Source: Trichaptum fuscoviolaceum
Taxonomy: Eukaryota > Basidiomycota > Agaricomycetes > Hymenochaetales > Trichaptaceae
Assembly: GCA_910574455.1 (NCBI GenBank)
Contig: CAJSYZ010000007.1
Span: 3,293,773-3,357,772 of the forward strand
DNA length: 64,000 bases
Reading direction: 5' to 3'
Shown here: one piece after another, positions 24,859 through 35,245 of the stretch
How the letters are laid out: every line of letters starts with the position of its first letter
Position numbering within the stretch: position 1 is the stretch's first letter
The notes under the pieces: model-generated
What the model saw: the letters and a program-made list of their open reading frames with translations, nothing else
Database searches by the model: none
Told to the model about the DNA's origin: nothing
Translations under genes and position numbers: made by a program

Positions 24859-25153
24859 GATGATCTTGAAGAAGTGTGGCACGGCGGTGACCCGCCGGGC
24901 CGCCACGGTCGCTGCCACTGGCAGTGTCACTGGCGCACGCGTGGCACGCTCAAACTGCCACTGGCAGTGGCGGGCGCATTCAAGCTATCAGTACTAGTAC
25001 TACTAGTAGTAGTAGTAAGTAGTACTACAATGATAAGCTTCAAGTAGCTGAGTTTAAATCAAGCTTCACACTTACTATCAACTTGAATTTGTTTGAATTT
25101 GAAACTCATCTTTCGTACTATGATGCGAACGGTTGAGTAGTACGACTTCAAAC
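24859..25153. repeat. Short-palindrome array, left part of the accessory block
   Basis: GC-rich then AT-rich spacer carrying exact CACTGGCAGTG at 24916-24926 and 24959-24969, TACTAGTAGTA at 25001-25011 followed by more TAG/TAC triplets, and several TCAAG/CTTGAA words. No ORF. The same words recur at 26.3-26.6, 30.8-31.3, 33.3-33.8, 34.8-35.2 and 45.5-45.8 kb. Confidence 0.75.
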
Positions 25154-26159
25154 TCACAAGTCAATATCTTCTACTATCTTCCTTGCGATCTCAGGATTTC
25201 TGCCCTCTCCGCCGAAGAAAGTGGATCCATCTGTGTTGCGAAGTGCCCTGACAGGTCGCTTTGTCTTATCGTTCCGTTTCGACGTATTGGGCGAGTCTAT
25301 CATGTCTGTATCCTCACCAGAAAGACTGCTGTCCTGTCCTGCAAGCGTACTATGATAGCCAGTGCCTCCTATGATACGACTTGAAGCCTTTGCGCCCTGC
25401 ACACAAGTACGGAAAGGAAGTGCACCTCTGGTGTCCTTTTTCCTCGCCTTTTTTGCGCGCTCTCTATCTGGTCCATCGGAATTGGCTGCATCATAACGTG
25501 AGTCAATATGTTCATCTTTCAAAACCTAAAGTCGTAAAGGTAATGCAACTTACGAACATAAAAGTTTGCATTGCCTTCAGCTTCACAAAAGCTGTCTTTT
25601 TCCTCGTTCGTTGAACCTGCAATGCCAATATCTGGTAACTCGACTGTCGCTGTCTTGAAGATAAGGACTCACTAGCTTCAGGAGTGTCTTTCGGTTTTTT
25701 TAGCCCTCGTTTGTCAGTGCCAGCCAGCTTAGGTGCAGTTGAGCCCATCTGGGTGCGAATGTCAAGAGCCTTCGACAAATTCTTCTCAAGCTCCATCGTC
25801 TCCAGTATTGCTGTTTCCTGTTGCTCTGCTGCAGCTCTCTTTTTGCGTACCTTCTCAGATGCCTCTTGTTCTTTTGCTGCCCGTTTCTGTTCCGCATCAA
25901 GTTTTCTCTTCTCTCTCGCATCCGCGGCTTGTTGAGCCGCAGCTTCGCGCAGAGCTGCCCGTTCTTCCTTCTGTTTTTCCTTCTCCTCCTTTTCCCTCAA
26001 TGCCTCACCACGCTTTGAGGCCTGCTCTTCTCTCCTTCTCTCCTTCTCTTCTTTCTCCCTCAATACCTCCTCTTTCGTTCGACGTGTTCTGAGTTTATTG
26101 ACTATGGCTCCCGGGTGCTGATTGCTATTCTTAGCCCGCGTTTGTCTTCGAGTTGACAT
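25154..26159 (-). CDS. Unrecognised coiled-coil protein of the accessory block
   Basis: Starts at 26159 (MSTRRQTRAKNSNQHPGAIV). Residues from about 30 to 130 are an almost pure Glu/Lys/Arg/Ala heptad region (EKEEKERRREEQASKRGEAL and similar), a long coiled coil. The C-terminal exon (ending at 25154) reads ANSDGPDRERAKKARKKD and then RPVRALRNTDGSTFFGGEGR. The exons can be joined in phase only through a very short 28-nt GT-AG segment (about 25554-25527) or else through a sequence error. The NQHPG N-terminus followed by a coiled coil is a pattern I associate with Agaricomycete transposon-linked proteins, with low certainty. Transcribed divergently from the Plavaka gene. Confidence 0.6.
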
Positions 26160-26637
26160 TCTTGTGCAGTGTTTCAAGTCGAGGCACGCTGACAGGTGCT
26201 ATGAGTTTCGATGGTGAATCGAGTTGGCAAAGGTGCAAGTTGTAGTTGAAGTTGGAGATGAGGGCGCCTATTCAAGGAAAATTTACGCCCACTTGCACTT
26301 GCTGGCACTGGCAGTGCCAGTGATTGGCAGCCTTCAAGTTAGGCTGACTCGGAATGAGCCTGACTCAGACTCGGACTTGGACACTCGGATACTCAGGCTA
26401 GCTCTATTACTAGTACTATCACAGTGCTACTGGTACTAGTACTACTCACTGGCACTTGCAGGCTCACTGGCAGGCTGGCGGCGGTGCCACTGAGTCACTG
26501 ACAGCCTGAGGCTGTGGCTACTCAGGCTACCGGTACTACTACTAGTAGTACTACTAACTTCAAGTTGTTACTACGCGGGCGTCACCGCTGAGCGTGCCAT
26601 TCAACTTTAAATTCAGCGTTCAATTTTACTGGAACTA
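26160..26637. repeat. Short-palindrome array between divergent genes (Plavaka 5' side)
   Basis: The densest array in the window. Exact words include CACTGGCAGTG 26306-26316, TACTAGTA 26408-26415 and 26434-26441, AGCCTGAGGCT 26503-26513, the 14-bp palindrome TACTACTAGTAGTA 26537-26550, and AACTTCAAGTT 26556-26566. It contains the start region of the transposase gene at 26638 and of the - strand gene at 26159, so the words could also be regulatory or transposase-binding sites. Confidence 0.75.
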
Positions 26638-26775
26638 ATGCCGGTAACTCGGCGAAGGCCCAAACCCGTTCATCTTACAGATATCTTCCCCCCGACTATT
26701 CGATGCACCTTCTCCTTCTGCAGCAGGAGGTTCAAGAATCAATCCGCAAGGACAAGACATGAATATTCAGCTCAC
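26638..26775 (+). other. C2H2 zinc finger at the transposase N-terminus
   Basis: Residues 23-46 of the transposase show C-X4-C-X12-H-X4-H, a classical DNA-binding finger. It is the best candidate in the block for recognising the short palindromes that surround the gene, which is inference only. Confidence 0.7.
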
Positions 26776-29700
26776 CCGTCATCATTTGCAACAAGACCTG
26801 CTGCTTGTGGTTACGACTTGGATTCCTCACCCAAGCGACCCGCACGACCTTCGACACCTCAAGCTCTTCCCGGCTCTCCTGAACTTCCAACAGACTTGGA
26901 GGGCCATCATGAAGATGAAAGTGGCTGCAACTCTTCAAGTTACGACTACGACATTTCTATACTCACACAGGATATCTCGATGCTTAGCATAGGCCGAGAC
27001 GAGCTGCTTCAAGATTTAGACGGTCCTGATTGCCTGTCCCATGCTGACACTGGAGATGACGAACTTGAAGACCAAGACCTATCTTCTGCTGATCTGGACT
27101 CCGACATTGGAGATTATGAAGAGAACAATGATAACTTAAAGGTGTATCACAGATATTTAAATGGTGCGCGCTAAGTATGATGTCCCCAGTTTACTTTAGC
27201 ATTCTGACACCAAATATCGTGCAGCCACTCCATGCGATGAAGAAGGGAACTTCTTAGAAAAGGAAGAACCGCCCGTTTCACGGAACGAACCTGCGTCAAA
27301 TGACTGGTTTCCCTATTCGTGCCGAGCAGACTTCGAGCTCGCAGATTTTCTCTATCGCGAAGAGCAAATGTCTGCTGGCAACATAACAAAGCTTCTCGGA
27401 ATTATGAAGGCTTATCAACTAATTCAGTCCACGGAGAACGCAAAATCTATTAGATATCCCGAATTGGACGCGACAGATCCCAATGATGACTCAAGTCTGG
27501 ATACAGCTGGTGCACTGCTCGATGGAGATGCACAAAATTTGTACAAGATCATTGACACTACAAAAGTCGGTGATGTATCTTGGAAATCCTTCAGTAACTT
27601 CTACACTAACGACAATGGCCAAAAAGCGACAAACGAGAACATCGAGTCATGGAAGAGGAAAGAATATGATGTATGGTATCGGGATCCTTTGGAAGTAATC
27701 CGAAATTTGGTGGATAACCCGGCTTTAGAAGGCGAATTTGACTTTGTCCCGTTTCGTGAATTTCAGACAAAGGAGGACACCAATAATATCAATGACAAAG
27801 AACGAGTTTTCAGAAATTACATGTCCGGGAATTTTGCTTGGGAACAGGCTGTAAGTCATGACTCATTAACTCGCACAGATACTTATTATCCTTGACTTAG
27901 AACAAGATCTACGCAGAAGATAAAGCAGTCCATGGATCTATGTTCGTCCCGGTCATTTTAGGGAGCGATAAGACAACGGTTTCTGTTGGAACTGGCAATA
28001 ATGAATACTATCCTTTGTATCTCTCGATTGGGAATGTATCAAACAAGGCCCGGCGGTCCCAGAAACTGAATACAGTCCAGCTCATAGCATTTCTGGCAAT
28101 ACCAAAGAGTATGTGTTAATAGTGATCTATTCAATTGACTTCTGATGCTTTGCAGCTGAGCGGCAATACGAAAAGTCAGATGACTTCCGGCACTTTCGAC
28201 ATCAGATCTTTCATTCGTCTATATCGAGGATCTTAATCTCGCTGAAATCCGCAATGATCATGAACACTCAGAAAACCATTCTCCGGTGCCCTGATGGTCA
28301 CTTGCGTAGGTCGGTTTTCGGACTCGGCTCATATATAGCCGATTATCCGGAACAGGTCAGCCTTTGCGCCATATGTACTGGATGGTGCTGCAAGTAAGTA
28401 CTACCGCCCTCAGGCTTTCCTGAAATCAAGCTCTGTGGTGATGACTTACTTTCGACATTATAGATGCACAGCGCCTCACAAGGACCTCGATAATCCGGAA
28501 TTTGTATCAATTCCTCGAACAAAAGAGCTGCACGAACGATTGATAGAACAGGTAGACGCCAACAACATGAATAAAGCAACAATTCGGAAAGAGTACGGAT
28601 TCCACCAGGACATTGTGGTACGTGCTTCAAATTATTCATTGATGCGTATATTGCAACTGATACGTTGCTCCGTAGCCTTTCACCAATGACATTCCACGCG
28701 CAGATATATGCGATCTCATATCTCCGGACCTGCTGCACCAAATCATCAAAGGCGTGTTCAAGGATCATCTTGTCGAGTGGATATGTCAGAGCTTGACCAC
28801 GTCAGAGCTGGATATTGTGGATAAAAGGTGATTTTTTTCGCAAGTTGTTTAATGTAAATACCATTGCTAACATCCGCGTAGAATCAGAGTTGCTGCTCCT
28901 TTTCCTGGACTTCGCAGATTCCCCGAAGGCCGAGGCTTCAAGCAATGGACAGGCAATGATTCTAAGGCACTTATGAAAGTATGTGACCTTTTTATCTTGT
29001 TCGAGGCAGTGGTTTGCTGATATTTGATGCAATTTGCTTAGGTGTATCTTCCGGCTATCGTGGGCATTGCACACGATGATATGATTCGCACATTAAGTGC
29101 ATTTCTAGACTTCTGTTACCTTGTGCGTCGGTACACGATTACAGCCTCAACTCTTGATCAAATCAAAGCCTCTTTGGATCACTTTCACCGTTATCGGCAA
29201 ATATTCATAGCTAAGGGCATCCGGGATAACTTTTCACTACCACGACAGCATGCTATGGTCCATTATCCAACATTGATCCCTCTGTTTGCTGCACCGAGCG
29301 GGCTGTGTTCATCGATTACAGAGAATAAACATATTTATGCGGTCAAAGAAACGTGGCGACGCTCGAACAGAAATGATCCCTTGGGCCAGATGATCACAGC
29401 AAACCAACGACTCAGCAAACTTATTGCATCGAGGTCAGACTTCAAACGGCGTGGAATGCTAGACGATACGCTATCCGAGGCTACGTGGAAAGTTTTGCGA
29501 GATGTTCTGCGGAAGAATATGTCAGAGCCGGAGGAGGATGATGCTGAGAGGATCCCGAATCAGAGGGAGCAGTTGCAGTGTATTGGTGTGGCAGGAGCAG
29601 CCAATGATACAGATGATTTCTTCGATGGCACTGTGGGTAATCAAGGGCACAACGAAATTGCTGACCTGGATGATTTCAGCACTTCATCAGTGGAAGGACT

Positions 29701-30717
29701 GCAAAGTAGTGTTGTTCTTCATGATGTGGAAAATACAGAACATCGGTTTTGCTTAGGTGGTAGAAGTGATCCTTCGAGCTTGATGTTAATGGCTTCGAAA
29801 CAACGTCAGTAACACGAGCTTCAAATTGTGGCGCTGGATATCTGACTTATTCGTTGCTATCCTTACAGAGTCCAGTAAGCTGTACCCCAAACAGCTCAAC
29901 GCTCTTGCGGCGATAAAAGGCCATCCGGAACTCCGACAGCTCCGACGACTCATCAAAATATACTTATTCTGCAAGTACGAAAGGTGCAACTTGAACGAAT
30001 TAGGATACTATGACCTCGGAAGCGCTTCTGAAAGCCTGATAGCCGAACAACAGTTTTGCACTGGACATGGGCAATGACATTGCCATCTTCCATTCAGCTA
30101 CCGCGTATTTCGCCTACCGCGGCGAATCAATTCCTATAGAGCAAGCAATGAGGGAGGTGATCAGGTCCAATCCCTCTTGGCGCGGAAAACCACGACGTGA
30201 TGTCGTTCTTGTCCAAGTTAGTTCTCGCAAAAAGGGGTTTGCAGGGATGCGAATTGCTCGGGTTATGCTTCTTTTCTCCTTCACCGCCAATGGAGAACGT
30301 CAGGAATGCGCCCTTGTCCAGTTTTTCAAGAACGTTGGAGACTCACCTGACAGAAAAACAAGAATGTGGATAGTCGAGCCAGAGTATGAGTCAGAGACCT
30401 CTACCGCGTGCCAGCGTAGTACTATTGGAAGTTGCCGTCAACCGCTGACTCGGACTCGCCGGAGTGACCTGAATGACACCTCCGACTCGGAGTCAGGCTA
30501 CCCCCGTCACGGTGACTCAAAAACTCCAAAGTTATCCGTGATAGCTCTAGGGAGTATCTTCCGTTTAGCTCACCTCCTTGGGGTTCCAGAGGGTGATGAA
30601 TGTCCTCCGAAGTCATTGACACCTGAGGAGTCCCTGGACTTTTACAATAGATTCTATGTTAACCGATTTGCTGACATGCACATGCATGAAACATTGTACG
30701 AAAGTAGGCAACAATAA
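26638..30717 (+). CDS. Plavaka-type DNA transposase
   Basis: RNase H-fold transposase of the Plavaka family, widespread in Agaricomycete genomes and related to the CACTA/CMC group. The first exon encodes a C2H2 finger (Cys23, Cys28, His41, His46). The core follows in the expected order: YLNATPCDEEGNF (after the intron at 27163), NDWFPYSCRADFELADFLYR, EYDVWYRDPLEVIRNLVDNP, HGSMFVPVILGSDKTTVSVG, YYPLYLSIGNVSNKARR, LRCPDGHLRRSVFGLGSYIA, CTGWCCKCTAP, ISPDLLHQIIKGVFKDHLVE, FPEGRGFKQWTGNDSKALMK and SLPRQHAMVHYPTLIPLFAA. A GT-CAG intron of about 87 nt restores the frame before MGNDIAIFHSATAYF, and the C-terminal module ends FYNRFYVNRFADMHMHE. All parts can be spliced in frame, so the gene appears intact. 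Confidence 0.9.
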
Positions 30718-31487
30718 AGATAAACCCTCATTTAGCTCACAAAGTACCTTGAAACTTATGAAGTAAGGATATAACATTTAAATGTTCAGTGACGGATTAT
30801 GGTACTAGCTATACTAGAATTGTAGTGTTACTAGTCGGTGCATCTTAGACTTCAAGTTCAAGTTGGATCATGTCGGATGCCACTGTCAGTGGCAGTGGTC
30901 AAAATTTCCCACTGCTGCAGTGCACTGGCAGCCTCAGGCTGAGTACTACTACTACTGGTACTAGTACTACTAGTATGAACATAGAAAACTTCAAGTAAAA
31001 AGTGTACAATAACATGGAACTTGCCAACAACTGGAAATGAACCAATAACCTGCCTCAGGCTGCTACTACTACTAGTACTACTTCAAGTTCTAATTTAACC
31101 ATCTTGAAGTTGAAGTTCAAGTTGAACACAGACTACTAGTAGTACTAGTCACGGTAGTACTATCAACTTGAAGCATATGCTATGAATAAATAAATAATTT
31201 TTTTGCAGTATATAGTAGTAATCAAGAAAACGATGTCACATAGTTGCTACTAGTACTAACTACCAATAGTGCAGCATAGTGCGAGAGGAGCTTTAAGTTA
31301 AACTTGAAAAGGGAGTAAGCACTGGCATAGAATGAGTAGTACTAGTACAATCCGAGTCCTTGACTTTTGTCATAAACATAGTAAAACGAAATAAAAATTT
31401 AACACGGCCACAACTTAAACTTGAATCGCGCGCTGGTGAACCCTAGAACACTTCGTGTCGGGGAATGGTCCAATATGCAACCGCCAG
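30718..31487. repeat. Short-palindrome array, 3' side of the Plavaka gene
   Basis: AT-rich convergent spacer with exact AGCCTCAGGCT at 30930-30940, TACTAGTAGTA at 31134-31144, several TACTAGTACTA variants near 30960 and 31070, and multiple AAGTT/AACTT words around 30855, 31085 and 31110. No ORF of interest. Confidence 0.7.
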
Positions 31488-33312
31488 TTACATCGCCGAG
31501 CTCATATTGACATCCGAGTCGGTGTCCGTGATGGGATCCAATTTGTCGAGAAGAGCAAATAGGATTCCATAATCTGTTAAATAAAATGGACCATAATTAC
31601 GAAGTAAATCGTCGACTGTCTTCAGGAGTAAAGAGTCAAAAATTTGCTCTGCCGGAATAAGGGCATGATCGATGTGTTCCATATCTTCGTGGAGAAATTC
31701 GGCGGCCCTGTCGAGTCTTTCCTTGTCTATATCTTTGCGATCAGCATCGTCAAATTGCCTAATGGCTCGAGTCACTTCGATAATGCCCAGCCTAGCAAAG
31801 TCCATCTCCCTGGAGAAGCGCTGCATTGCACCATCATTCATGAGCAACAGATCCAGAAGCGAATCATCACAGAGGATGATTAAACATTTCCTGATCCAGT
31901 TGAACCTGCGCAGAACAACCGAATAATTTCCGTATTCGCGCTGGATTTGTCGATTATTCTCCAATGAGGACGTTCCACCATCAGCCGAGTCGACGCCAAG
32001 AATATCCATTGACTTCTGAATGAGTCGATGAAAGTCAGCTAGAGCAGCTTCTCCACCGGCACGTTCAAGTTCACGTTTCCATCGACGCCGAGCCTCTCGT
32101 GCTGTTCCGGATTGAAAGACAGTCGGAGTCGCCTGAGTCGCAGAACAATTGACTTCTGCTTCTGAGAGTTGACCAACGGGCGACTTTGGCAATTGTTCCG
32201 CACGGCATTTGTCTAGGAAGACGATCCAATCCTTGCACTCGTTATATGACCAAATAAGTAGGGGGAGAAAGAACTTGAGCGCAAGCCTTGGGTTTCGGGG
32301 CCTGCTTGTAGAGCCTTTAAGATTCACGCCCACGACTGGCGTAAAGTGCTTCAATTGAGCAGAGAGTTCACGACGAACATTTTCTCGAGCTTTGTGCCTT
32401 TGATGTCGATCCTTATGGCAGAAAAGACAGATTTTGTCTGTATCAATCGATTGCCGGCCTCCTCATCCTCAAATTTACGTTGCCAACGCACGATTGCATG
32501 GTGTGAATGATATCGGGCGACTAAGCAAGACAAGAAATTATCCCAGATGACGTCCCCAGTGAAAACATTGATGAGTTTCCCTGACGGGAAAAAGCCGGGA
32601 AGAACAGATATGAACGCCGTGGCGACAGCAAGTCTTGATTCCTCCACACGCTTGCGGATAAGCAGCTCAAGTGGCTCCTCGGGCTATAGCGCATTACCAT
32701 AAGAACAAGCGGTTAGAGACGTGCATTCAAGCTTTTGATTTAATTTGCAGCTTACCGTATAACGCATCAGGATAGCTAGTTCTTCACCTAGCTTGAAGAT
32801 CATGTCCGTGTACTGGTATGTACTGATCCGAAACTGGTCTAGCATCACAGCCGTCTTCCTCTGCAGAGCCTGTGCTTCCCTAACCCGGTTACTGATATAC
32901 TGATTTGACGTATCAAAGTACCTCCCCAGCCGATCAGCCAGAACAAGTGTTTCCTTGAAATCGTTCGACGAAAACCCGAAGCGATTTGCATGCTCTAGCT
33001 TGGACTCTAAGCTTTTGGTGATTGACTGGACCACCGTGCTATCGATATATGCTCCCGAGCGATAACCAAAGGGTAGGTCCTCTGACAAGTCATTGAAGAT
33101 AAGCCAAACCACACACTGAAATATAGATAATATGTGGTCCTACCGAACTTAACCTCTACAGGATTTGTATACACTTCGTATTCGCTCTCGTCTTCGATGA
33201 TCGCGGACTTTGAGCTGTGAGTGTTGAGACCAAAGCTGGATTCTGAACCGTCCTCGTCCTCGTCTGTGTCCAAGCAAGAGCTTGGAGTATCCCCGAGATC
33301 AGAACTTGACAT
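31488..33312 (-). CDS. Unrecognised accessory protein with one apparent frameshift
   Basis: Exon 1 33312-33154 (MSSSDLGDTPSSC..., acidic), exon 2 33115-32756 and exon 3 from 32684 join in phase with GT-AG borders. Exon 2 encodes YIDSTVVQSITKSLESKLEH and EAQALQRKTAVMLDQFRI, mostly helical. In exon 3 the frame carrying WQRKFEDEEAGNR must shift by one nucleotide near 32440-32465 to enter the natural continuation ICLFCHKDRHQRHKAREN, which has a Cys-X2-Cys followed by His residues and could bind zinc. The rest (ALKFFLPLLIWSYNECKDW; LDFARL-like helices; GPFYLTDYGILFALLDKLDP) ends at 31488. There is no membrane segment clearly predicted and no family recognised. The single shift may be a sequencing indel. 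Confidence 0.6.
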
Positions 33313-33850
33313 TTTGGAGATTTGATAGTGACTGAACGAAGAGCCTGAGCTACTTCAAGTTGGCAGTGCAGTGAGTACTACTACTAGGAATACTAGTAGT
33401 AGTAGTAGTATGCCTGAGAGGAAAGTAATGGCAAGGGTTATTCAAACGGTGAGTGAAGTTGGAATGAAGGTCAAGTGTCGCCACCGTGGCATGCCACCGG
33501 CAGCCTGAGTAGTACTAGTAGTAGTAGGCTATTACTAGTACTAGTAGTAGCCTGAGTGAGCCACTGGCAGTGAGTGCCAGTGAGCCTGAGGGGCAACTTC
33601 AAGTTATTACTAATACTACAGTAGTAGAAAACGGGCCGAGCTTCGCCGGCAAGTCCCTTACTCCGAGTCCGAGTCCCCCATTTGTCAACTTGAAGACGTT
33701 CGCACGGGAGGCAGATTTCCCTGAGCGTTATCACGCAATTCCGGAACGCAGTGCCCTTCCTCCCAGAACTAGTAGCCTCACTGCCACTGGCACTGCAGTG
33801 GCAGCCTCAGGCTCAGGCTGAGCCTGAGTCACGGTATCACTGCCAGTGGC
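33313..33850. repeat. Short-palindrome array
   Basis: Contains exact CACTGGCAGTG 33562-33572, AACTTCAAGTT 33595-33605 and AGCCTCAGGCT 33803-33813, plus several TAGTAGTA runs near 33380 and 33510-33550. Lies just upstream of the - strand gene starting at 33312. Confidence 0.7.
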
Positions 33851-33859
33851 GCCACTGGA

Positions 33860-34710
33860 TGAAGGATTTAGGACACCCGAAATTGAAACCCATAAGACCC
33901 CGCTTGGCACTCAGGCTGGCAAGCATTTAGGGAGGTTGAAGCCACCCGTCCACCGCCGGCCTTGAGCAGAAGTTCTGCCGGTCCATGGAGACCCGCGGTA
34001 TAACTTACCTTTGAACTTGAAGGTAAGGTATCAGGGTGTACTTATGATATCTTACCTGATACTACTACTAGTACGGTAAGCAAGGCAGGCATTTAGGACG
34101 ACTGTCCTAGACACGGACCATCTGGCAGACCCTTCCCCTCTGCTAGATCCTGGAAATTTAGGGCCCGGGCAAGACGGAGAGTTTGGCTCCGAGCCGTGCC
34201 GTTTAGTACTAGTACTACATACTACTTTAGGACGAAAAAGCCGTTCTAAATCCTTAGTACGGGAAGCATAGCCTGAGTATGGTGGCTTCCGACTCAGCCT
34301 GAGCCGCAGGCTGCGTCACTACTCTAGTGGATGCCTTCCCGTAAGAATTTAGGACGGCGGAGGCTGTCCTAAATCTTTGAAACTCCGTCAGGTACAGGTT
34401 TAGGACAGCCATCCTAAACCGTAAGCAACATCTAGGACGGGTCCTAAATTCCTTTCCGGTTGCCACGGTGAGGTCTGCCGGATTATTTTCATAGATAAAA
34501 TTGCTTAAAATGGAAGCGGGTGCGTCACATAATCTTCACTTCTACTAAATATGGTATGTGAGAACGCTGCTGTAATGTTTAGAGCCCTTCCTTGATCTCA
34601 GTAATTTAGGACGACCGACGTCGACCGGAAAGTTGGCTCCGTTCCCGGATAATATTCGGAAGAGGATTTAGGATAAGAATCGTCGTCCTAAATCCTTACG
34701 GGAAGGCATC
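33860..34710. repeat. Cluster of TTTAGGAC / GTCCTAAA words, many in hairpin pairs
   Basis: About ten occurrences of TTTAGGA or its complement TCCTAAA in about 850 bp, in both orientations. Facing pairs form short hairpins: around 34345-34380 (AATTTAGGACGGC ... GTCCTAAAT), 34400-34425 (TTTAGGAC ... ATCCTAAA), 34430-34452 and 34667-34700. No ORF. The organisation resembles subterminal repeats of a DNA transposon. It is distinct from the palindrome words on either side. Confidence 0.65.
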
Positions 34711-35245
34711 CAGTACCATCATAATGATGATCACGGTGCCTCCGCATCATCATGCCGTGAAACACAAACAAGTATAGTACTACTATAGTACTATCCGGCG
34801 AGGACTCGGACTCCGAAGCGAACTGCGGCGGCCGAGCTGTCAAGTTGCTGAGATCATCAACTTCAAATTCGACTAGTAAGTACTAGTAGTAGTAGTAGTA
34901 GTACTAGTAGTTACGGTAGTAGTACTACTCGCAGCGGGTGCACTCATGCTGTGGCACTGCCAGTGCCAGTGAGGCTGGGAAGTCCTACTACTAGTAGTAG
35001 TAGTATCACTGGCATAGTAGTACTAGCCTGAGTACTTAAATTTAAATATAGTACTACTCTTCACGGCACTCCGTCAGCCTGAGTCACGGTGTGGCCTGCT
35101 GGCAGCGGTAGTATCCGACTTCCATCAACTTCTTCAAGTTCACGTTCCGACGGTGAATAGCTTTTAGTTGCCACTGGCAGCGGACCCCATCATGATGCCC
35201 CCCACATCATCTTGAAGCCAGCAACTCAACGACTATCCCTTCAGA
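34711..35245. repeat. Short-palindrome array upstream of the fourth accessory gene
   Basis: Exact TACTAGTAGTA at 34881-34891 and 34989-34999, CACTGCCAGTG-type words near 34953-34970, and TAGTACTA runs near 34770-34790. It ends just before the ATG at 35246. Confidence 0.7.

Noticed and set aside
24990..25020. CRISPR or simple microsatellite explanation of the TAG/TAC runs
   Set aside because: No regular spacer-repeat structure; the runs are palindrome-centred and mixed with five other word families, not a pure microsatellite.
30040..30075. Frameshift breaking the transposase C-terminus
   Set aside because: A GT-CAG intron of about 87 nt beginning after TTCTGCAA restores the frame, so a break is not needed.
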